Positions 57,201 to 62,365 of a DNA stretch of 62,365 bases are shown here, piece by piece. The stretch covers positions 1-62,365 of the forward strand of contig JAFUCO010000085.1 in assembly GCA_017459635.1 (NCBI GenBank). The letters run 5' to 3'. The notes beneath the pieces are model-generated. The model had not been told where the DNA came from and made no database searches. It saw only the letters and a program-made list of their open reading frames with translations. The stretch comes from Blautia sp. GTDB lineage: Bacteria; Bacillota; Clostridia; Lachnospirales; Lachnospiraceae. A program made the translations under genes and the position numbers. Numbering within the stretch: the stretch's first letter is position 1; each line of letters starts with the position of its first letter.

Positions 57201-60200
57201 ATGGGTCGGGAAGGTAAACGGGCCAATTACAGTCGGAAGTCTTAAAGAAAGCCTTGGGCTTGAAACAGAATACAGTGTGTATCTTACAGAAGAACAGATC
57301 AAAGAGATCAATGGGCAGACGATAGACTCGGGTGACTGGGCTTTGATCAGCATGCAGCCGTTTGATACTGAAGAAAGCCTGACAGTCAACATGATGAATG
57401 AGGATCAGTTCATTATAAAAGTGACCGATGCACAAGTTTCACCGGGGAGCTTCTGGGATCTTGACGGTAAGGAGTATGCCCTGATAAATCAGGCGACGGC
57501 AAATTCCGCATTGCTGACTGCAGAACCTCATAATACAGAAGGTCATTTAAAGGCAATTAGCGTTGACGTTAATAATCTTAATATTAACACTGCAAAGTGG
57601 AAGTTTAAGAGACTGGATCAATATGGCAATTTCAATATTTTTACGAATGGAGATTATTATTTACATATTGATGAGGATGGATTGAGTATCTCATCTGAAC
57701 CACAGTCAATACATGTTGATGTCATCAGCGGCAAAGTCAGATTAACGAAACCCGGCACTAACTACGCAGTAAATCTCTGGAACTGGTCAGTGGATCAGGG
57801 GTTCTTCGTATATTCCAGGGGCAGCAATAATGAACTGCCGGAGCAGTTTGGACTGTTCGAAGTTCCTGCTCCTTCAAATACAGACTTCCTTGTAAAAGTA
57901 TCTCCGTATGGCGGAGGTACAGTTTCCGGTAAGTTTACGGGCGGGAATACTACCGGGGAATTAAAGAGTTTCTACACAAACGTAAAAACCGGTAACGGTG
58001 CCGGATATGTTAACTACAGTATTACAGCTAAAAATGCAAAAGGATATGCTTTTGACCACTGGGAACTTGACGGAGTCAAAGTGACATCGGTGTCCGGCAA
58101 TAAAATAACAGGCAATGCTGTTTATGGAGAAGGCCTTTTTATAGGTGAGGATGGAGGCCGTGTATTAACAGCTGTATTTGAACAGGTCAAAGATACGTAC
58201 ACTATAAGTATTACTCAGGAAGATATATCAAAAGGACATGTCAGTTATAATGGTGCGGGCAATGTACAGATCTCCACAAGCAGGAGTGAAGCCTCCATTA
58301 CACAGGAAACAAAAAGTCAGGATATTGATATCATGACAGCAAGTTTTTCAGGAACCGGAAAAGAGGCATCTTATACCATTCGTGCAATTTCTTCGGATAC
58401 GGATTACGAGTTTGATAAGTGGGTGGCATCAGGTTCCGGTCAGGTTATCCAGTGGGGCGATACCGGCGTAACCGAAGAGAGCCGTGAGATAAAGCCGATC
58501 GTGAGCGGGGATGTGACAATAACGGCGACATTTAAAAAGATTGAAAAGGTTGATTATCCTTCAATGCCGTATAACCGTACAGACCTTGACCAATGGATGC
58601 TTGACCAGCTGTTTGGAAAGACGCTGCAGGATGTTAATAAAACGGCGGAAGTATATGACTATGAGAATCGTATTTATCAGATCGATATAACCGGTAAATC
58701 GGGTATTCGCGCAATGTCAAGCGACATAGCCCTGGCATTCGTCACTGATATATCAAATTCAATGCTGTTCCCGGAAGCTATTGACGAAGTAAAAGATGGA
58801 GATGAAGTTTTAAAAATCGGATGGACATCTTCATCCAGTATGGCTGACCAGTTGGAAGATTATGCGGCCAATGGAAAAATCGTTAAAGATTCTACACAAA
58901 GCACTGTTTATGTGACCGTCGGGGATGATAGTGTTACAGCCACACAATATGTGATTTTTTATCAGTCGAGTGCGGTGTATTTCAATTATACTTATAAAGA
59001 CAGTTCGGGACAAACAAAAACCGGAACAGTTAATATACCACCCGGATGGTATGCTATGGATGCTTCATATTATTCCAGATGGAAGATTGGAAATACGAAT
59101 ATAAACTATTCAGGAAGGTTTATTGATCTCAGCACGGTTAAGAATTTACATAAAAGTGACTCGGAAGGCAAAGAGTATATTATTTATACACCAAACGAGT
59201 CGTTTGTTGCCGGCCTGGCCAGTGCCGATACATTATACGCACGCAATGGTAAATGGGGATCGGTTACCGGTAATAACCGTTTGTTCTATCTTGTGGAATC
59301 AGTAAGTGATGCCCTTAGACAGGTAAACCGTGTTGCGGAGTATTATCCAACAGGTGCTATTTATGCCGGCGTTGAAACATTTGCGGCTGACACAGGTGAC
59401 GCATCAAATCATCTTGATTTCGTTCAGATAGGCGGGGCTGTTACGCATGGCGCTGATTATGATAAGAATCTGGATGAAATTGATGCCAAGATAACGAATA
59501 TCACAACTGTGGACGGGACAAATCAATATAAGGCCATCGTGGATCTGAAAAATTATCTTCATTGGGACAAACTTGATGATCCAGAACATGTGAAGAAGTA
59601 TATTATCATGATTTCTGACGGAGCCCCAAATGCAAAGGATAAAACTCCGGATTCTATGATTAATGATATACCAGGTGAATTACCCGAAGGTGCCACTCTT
59701 ATCACAGTAGGCCTGAGTATGGATAATGTTGAAATGGGTAAGAAGCTGATGTATAAGGTTTCGTCAACTAAAGATGGAAACCATTTATATTATAGTGCAA
59801 AAAGAGGCGAAGATTTAACTTTTGTACTTATGGAGATCGTTCGTTCAATAATGGATGAAGCGACTATTGTCGGCGAGGTAACGGATACTATTGACGAGGC
59901 ATTTTATCCGGTTGATAAGACAACAGGAAACCCTGTTCAGCTTAATTCTTCCGGAGAGGCGTATATTAATAAAAGTGGAGAAGTACTTTCCGTCAAACCT
60001 GATGGAACGGAGTATGGTACGATAAAACTTGTTGATGGAAAGTACAAGGTTACCTGGTCAGATCAGGAGATCGAACCTGATGGCTGGCATGGGACTGTTT
60101 ATGTTAAAGCAAAAGAAGATTTCCTGGGCGGACAAGGTATTGAAACGAATGATGATGCGAGTATGACACCACATTCATACAGGACTGGTACATATGGCAA

Positions 60201-61914
60201 TCCTCTTCCTGAAGACAGGCAGACACCTGTGCCAATGACTTCTCCGCAAATTCATGTTGATGAACTTGACTTTACAAAAACAGATACGGAGTGGACTGTC
60301 TATAAAGATACAAATGTTGATCCGTTGACACAGATATATAATCTTTATAAAAACATCAATGTTAAGGAGGTGGTGACGCAAGAAAACTCAGATCATAGAA
60401 TTTCAGAAAATGGTGAAAGAATGTATACTCTAACCTCCGGGGATGATCAGGATTCAATTCTTGCTTCTATACAGGATGGACGAGATCAGATTGAGAATAA
60501 AGATCCGGCTGTTATACCTTTGTCCGAGGTGATAAGGCTAAATACAAAAAGTCAGGATGGATCAATATCGAATACTGATCTTACGATAGATGAATGGAAG
60601 CAGTTGATAAGCGGAGAAGAGGTTACCAGAGTTTATACGGAATATGGCCATACGGCAGGTGAAATTGTTATTTCTCTTACACAGTCGCCTGATGGAAAAG
60701 TAACCGGTGGAGATGCTGATAAAGTATTTACTGCTCAGGCTCAAAAAGCAGAACATGCCGCGACAGAAAACGAAACATATATTCTGAATGTAAAATATGT
60801 CCCATATGAAAAAGATTCATATGCCACAGGAGAATACAGAACAGTACACCCGGGAAAAGATACTGATGAAATCGGAAGCGATATAGAGGGCGATCCCAAT
60901 TACAGAGGAAATAAACATTTAATAAATGTTTTTAAGAATATTATAAAGATCACAAAAACTGACTCCTCAGATACGCCCAAAATACTTAAAGAAGCTGCGT
61001 TCAACGTTTATCAGGCAGATCCGAATGGTTCGGAAGTAGAAGGAATGACCGGAAAGTATAAGCAGGTAACTACGCTGAATACTACTGATGGAGTTGCAGT
61101 CTGGGACTATATAATTCCCGACGATGATCAGAAAACCATGGGTAATTATTATGCTGATGAAACCGTATTTTATATCATGGAAACATCGGCTCCTGTAGGA
61201 TATGAAAAACTATCAACTCCAGTTGTTGTAACCTTCTCAATGTCTGATGATGCAGAACGGCAGACGTCAACCAATAACTCTGTTATTTACAGCTGGCTGC
61301 AGGATTCAGGGGTTAGTATATCGGGAGATACAAACTATGTAACTACACCGGCGACTTCTGCAGAAGAAGGGATAACAACAACATCATTCCAGGTTAAAAA
61401 TGACAAAAATGTTGATATTATAGTCATTAAGGAGAACACTGAAAATCAGGAGATTCCTGGAGCGAAGTTCTCATTAACTAAAGGAGCTGCACTTATGAAA
61501 GACATTCATGTTGTTAAAAAAGGTGGTTCCTGGGAGAACGTGGAAGACCGTATTACTGTAGCAGAGGGTATTTTTACGATTCCTGTCGGCGGAGTGGAGA
61601 TCATAGGACTTGCAGCAGGAGAGTATACACTTACCGAGACTGAGGCTCCGGCAGGTTATCTCAAAACTATAAAGCCAATCAAATTTACGGCCGGACGAGA
61701 TGGAACTGTAGAGTATAAGAATGCAGCTGATAATCCGCAGCCCAAGGTCAAACCTGCGGACAGCAATAAGCAGTACACAGTACAGAACGAAGCCGGCGCA
61801 GCCTTGCCGAACACCGGCGGTTCCGGTACCGCTTTGTATTACCTTCCTGGAAGCCTGATCACATGCGCTGCCTTAGCAGGGGCAGTGATGAAGCGAAAGA
61901 GAAAAGCAGCATAA
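54271..61914 (+). CDS. Giant LPXTG-anchored surface protein 2 (paralog; VWA, bacterial-repeat and SpaA domains)
   Basis: 2547 residues from ATG 54271, with AAAGGGGAAATAT upstream. The N-terminus KKIKRNKFLRGLSMV plus VFVTTYSLILPAISIE matches surface protein 1. Shared domains lie at about 176-330, 567-677, 830-880 and 950-1054, separated by very acidic Glu/Asp/Ser/Tyr linkers that contain short repeats (SADNESEES). Then a lectin-like part (1061-1199), two InlB/Flg_new-type repeats (about 1204-1426, with YAFDHWELDG and YEFDKWVASG), a VWA domain with MIDAS VTDISNSM (about 1485-1870), SpaA-like domains (about 2224-2330 and 2380-2480), the sortase signal LPNTGG at 2512, a hydrophobic helix and KRKRKAA. 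Instead of the fibro-slime domain of protein 1, it has the bacterial repeats, so the two likely bind different ligands. Confidence 0.88.
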   Translation: MKKIKRNKFLRGLSMVTAAIVVFVTTYSLILPAISIEYNTAQSMPGIDVPESQIASDPDFSGELYAEDTDYSSDLMYEGAGESFQYDDYGTGELELAGSSMDDGWDSFTETDSQYAENGDEGLVYEGSEEGIAGQDGNVYTEDMSDSADVQYVTDEAANYAVTDTVNYAAGEVPADVNSLMAELEGVRLRFDFDEAMPGDSELTFKEIDEEYYDNYFVSAGYELDKIFPDFEMADAKFYSAEIPFGRTAVKASFEFDPPISEYQASENKVLVMDWCDGEWHLYDPEKTDVFRYEDGAVYGISFETDALYKGNAGFGVITLYPESDGELEVDDNEETKQSDADDSTDDKEDEGIYENNVEEPEESADYSADNESEESTDHSADNESEENIDDAYAGETAYGTSDNTGETSGEVYYDEETEEYSGNAAERTDEIAYAEENSDVTADEGETEEETSEDIPEERMTEAGEAEADDEDNNTATEEELPEDEDESAAYEEEDSDAAADIENEDPDADTEEAETGTEDAEDDTETEEMKEDSSADTNNTGKTDRKTEKTDSEEMLSETPAGAAGSQIVTVSGADYRLHVTYEEDAGIPEGAIFTAVSVEDEDYENQALELVENEADKEGTAALVGLVDLVVSVDGRVIAPTGQVKVTVEFPEDIPEHEKIYAVHFPGTGEQPDAPEKEEESEHNDQDQFLQEESEGEELIPEDYTYVQEDNYALSVNNDLEDSYNDPEDNSNVFEGNFDDPEDYSNDPGEVGSLSELTDASDELTDVTDVYTDLVPEEPFATAEAAADEDLMTVMDDENDADPVLSEDEEPIQDFTAEVLETEENGREASFTVNSFSYIALVSYTVDFHYEINGKTYYFSIPGGGFASFEQLVEVLGIGAASGIEDNNEKEYFEGENDTDSGEELIEQEADQLEEDAGIEGIDNYDEQLEEESIGSAEEDNNQIMSPNEIRISEETKKFVAEVENLEFSSPELVWVGKVNGPITVGSLKESLGLETEYSVYLTEEQIKEINGQTIDSGDWALISMQPFDTEESLTVNMMNEDQFIIKVTDAQVSPGSFWDLDGKEYALINQATANSALLTAEPHNTEGHLKAISVDVNNLNINTAKWKFKRLDQYGNFNIFTNGDYYLHIDEDGLSISSEPQSIHVDVISGKVRLTKPGTNYAVNLWNWSVDQGFFVYSRGSNNELPEQFGLFEVPAPSNTDFLVKVSPYGGGTVSGKFTGGNTTGELKSFYTNVKTGNGAGYVNYSITAKNAKGYAFDHWELDGVKVTSVSGNKITGNAVYGEGLFIGEDGGRVLTAVFEQVKDTYTISITQEDISKGHVSYNGAGNVQISTSRSEASITQETKSQDIDIMTASFSGTGKEASYTIRAISSDTDYEFDKWVASGSGQVIQWGDTGVTEESREIKPIVSGDVTITATFKKIEKVDYPSMPYNRTDLDQWMLDQLFGKTLQDVNKTAEVYDYENRIYQIDITGKSGIRAMSSDIALAFVTDISNSMLFPEAIDEVKDGDEVLKIGWTSSSSMADQLEDYAANGKIVKDSTQSTVYVTVGDDSVTATQYVIFYQSSAVYFNYTYKDSSGQTKTGTVNIPPGWYAMDASYYSRWKIGNTNINYSGRFIDLSTVKNLHKSDSEGKEYIIYTPNESFVAGLASADTLYARNGKWGSVTGNNRLFYLVESVSDALRQVNRVAEYYPTGAIYAGVETFAADTGDASNHLDFVQIGGAVTHGADYDKNLDEIDAKITNITTVDGTNQYKAIVDLKNYLHWDKLDDPEHVKKYIIMISDGAPNAKDKTPDSMINDIPGELPEGATLITVGLSMDNVEMGKKLMYKVSSTKDGNHLYYSAKRGEDLTFVLMEIVRSIMDEATIVGEVTDTIDEAFYPVDKTTGNPVQLNSSGEAYINKSGEVLSVKPDGTEYGTIKLVDGKYKVTWSDQEIEPDGWHGTVYVKAKEDFLGGQGIETNDDASMTPHSYRTGTYGNPLPEDRQTPVPMTSPQIHVDELDFTKTDTEWTVYKDTNVDPLTQIYNLYKNINVKEVVTQENSDHRISENGERMYTLTSGDDQDSILASIQDGRDQIENKDPAVIPLSEVIRLNTKSQDGSISNTDLTIDEWKQLISGEEVTRVYTEYGHTAGEIVISLTQSPDGKVTGGDADKVFTAQAQKAEHAATENETYILNVKYVPYEKDSYATGEYRTVHPGKDTDEIGSDIEGDPNYRGNKHLINVFKNIIKITKTDSSDTPKILKEAAFNVYQADPNGSEVEGMTGKYKQVTTLNTTDGVAVWDYIIPDDDQKTMGNYYADETVFYIMETSAPVGYEKLSTPVVVTFSMSDDAERQTSTNNSVIYSWLQDSGVSISGDTNYVTTPATSAEEGITTTSFQVKNDKNVDIIVIKENTENQEIPGAKFSLTKGAALMKDIHVVKKGGSWENVEDRITVAEGIFTIPVGGVEIIGLAAGEYTLTETEAPAGYLKTIKPIKFTAGRDGTVEYKNAADNPQPKVKPADSNKQYTVQNEAGAALPNTGGSGTALYYLPGSLITCAALAGAVMKRKRKAA

Positions 61915-61921
61915 AAAGTGT

Positions 61922-61973
61922 ACAGGGGACGGTTCTCTGTGTTCAGTTATGAACACAGAGAACCGTCCCCTGT
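61922..61973. repeat. Perfect family A palindrome (2 x 24 bp)
   Basis: ACAGGGGACGGTTCTCTGTG plus TTCA, spacer GTTA, then the exact complement. It begins 7 bases after the stop of surface gene 2 and is probably its terminator. Confidence 0.85.
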
Positions 61974-61982
61974 GCATTTAGA

Positions 61983-62053
61983 AAATAGGACCAGGTACCA
62001 TTAACTATGCTTTCCGTGATGACTTTGAAAAAGCCATGCTGGAATTACAGTAG
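61983..62053 (+). pseudogene. Short remnant of an unidentified protein C-terminus
   Basis: One frame reads IGPGTINYAFRDDFEKAMLE followed by LQ, a stop, then KYEKMGSGSA. The look is that of a protein C-terminus (amphipathic helix ending in a Lys/Glu-rich tail) with a point mutation to TAG. Nothing upstream continues it, because the family A palindrome interrupts. Identity unknown. Confidence 0.3.
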
Positions 62054-62080
62054 AAGTATGAGAAAATGGGGTCAGGAAGT

Positions 62081-62101
62081 GCACGGGGGACGGTTTTCTG
62101 T
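62081..62101. repeat. Half copy of family A repeat
   Basis: CACGGGGGACGGTTTTCTGTG, a single arm. Confidence 0.65.
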
Positions 62102-62132
62102 GCTTTTGTCGTAATAAGTCGAACTCTTTTCG

Positions 62133-62161
62133 TTGCGTCTGATATTTCAGCATTGTATAAT
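62133..62161 (+). promoter_or_regulatory. Predicted promoter of the Rpn-type gene
   Basis: TTGCGT (62133-62138), 17 bases, TATAAT (62156-62161). Confidence 0.6.
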
Positions 62162-62195
62162 AAAGAATACAAAGATAATACGAGGGGGCGTGATA

Positions 62196-62365
62196 TTGGC
62201 AGAAAAGGACTTTCGAGAGAAGAAATTGGAGGATTTTGACGATGTCTTTGCTGACATCATTAACGGACTTTTATTCAATGGTGAACAAAGGGTTGATGAG
62301 AATGATCTCGAATCAGGAATGCAGCGTTCTGCCTATAAAGTGGAAGGTAAATTTGAAGAACAGGA
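62196..62365 (+). CDS. Rpn-family recombination-promoting nuclease/putative transposase, 5' part
   Basis: Starts at TTG 62196, with GAGGGGG upstream, and runs off the end of the window. The 56 residues read MAEKDFREKKLEDFDDVFAD, then IINGLLFNGEQRVDENDLES and GMQRSAYKVEGKFEEQ. This N-terminus is that of the Lachnospiraceae Rpn/PD-(D/E)XK proteins (typically about 300 residues; D.FADiiN.LLF.G...i...dL......SaY). Related to RpnA-type recombination-promoting nucleases. The catalytic core lies beyond the window. Confidence 0.75.
   Translation, partial: MAEKDFREKKLEDFDDVFADIINGLLFNGEQRVDENDLESGMQRSAYKVEGKFEEQ

Noticed and set aside
1-62365. tRNA, rRNA or prophage
   Set aside because: No cloverleaf, rRNA-like or phage structural, integrase or lysis sequences were noticed on reading.

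Overview
The window looks like a chromosomal segment of an anaerobic gut or rumen Firmicute, most likely a member of Lachnospiraceae/Clostridia. The reasons are strong AGGAGG-type ribosome binding sites, TTGACA/TATAAT promoters with 17-bp spacers, a Rex-AdhE-[FeFe]-hydrogenase fermentation locus, sortase-anchored giant surface proteins, plant-glycan hydrolases (GH3, GH78) and several families of short palindromic repeats. No rRNA, tRNA, CRISPR array, phage structural gene or complete transposase was seen. Gene identities come from reading protein motifs; no database search was run.

Layout. (1) 1-4600: a CobW-like GTPase and two secreted proteins (an Ltp-repeat protein and a DUF5067-like protein). 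(2) 4837-7431: a three-gene unit with an RlaP-type nucleotidyltransferase, a small helical protein and a CARF-plus-nuclease (DUF1887/Card1-like) protein without any CRISPR system. (3) 7695-10329: Smr protein plus a glycine betaine/choline-type ABC transporter. (4) 10508-13028: MATE exporter, HD hydrolase, LURP-one-like protein. (5) 13085-15960, minus strand: flippase-like membrane protein, PssA and Psd, i.e. phosphatidylethanolamine synthesis. (6) 16142-19572: divergent GH3 glucosidase and sugar epimerase. (7) 19830-22493: RluA pseudouridine synthase and a divergent pair of Uma2 proteins, one carrying an HTH domain. (8) 22732-29387: IorA, IorB, aryl-CoA ligase (aryl-pyruvate oxidation) and an alpha-L-rhamnosidase. 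(9) 30275-38167 and 54271-61914: two paralogous LPXTG surface giants of 2630 and 2547 residues. (10) 38474-43261: a membrane-anchored MerR regulator next to a YhfC-type intramembrane protease, a DUF6398 protein, an AAA/PD-(D/E)XK protein, a carbohydrate-kinase remnant and an orphan antitoxin-like gene. (11) 43359-53844, minus strand: LysR regulator, then Rex, AdhE, a phosphotransferase, two [2Fe-2S] thioredoxin-fold proteins, a sensory [FeFe] hydrogenase with PAS domain, a SpoIIE-type phosphatase and a second [FeFe] hydrogenase. (12) 62196-end: the start of an Rpn-type nuclease.

How it fits together. Region 11 is a coherent redox module: Rex reads NADH/NAD, AdhE consumes NADH to make ethanol, the hydrogenases make or sense H2, and the phosphatase overlapping the sensory hydrogenase is a plausible signal output. 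The surface giants, glycosidases and transporter suit a host- or plant-particle-associated life style. The intergenic spaces are unusually rich in small palindromic repeats, of which at least five families can be recognised, plus a 304-bp MITE-like element. Some of these overlap gene ends and supply stop codons or C-terminal residues.

The best candidates for something new are the NTase/small protein/CARF-nuclease unit, the MerR/YhfC pair with a 19-bp-spacer promoter, the structured leader of iorA, and the array of five in-phase stop codons behind the phosphotransferase gene.
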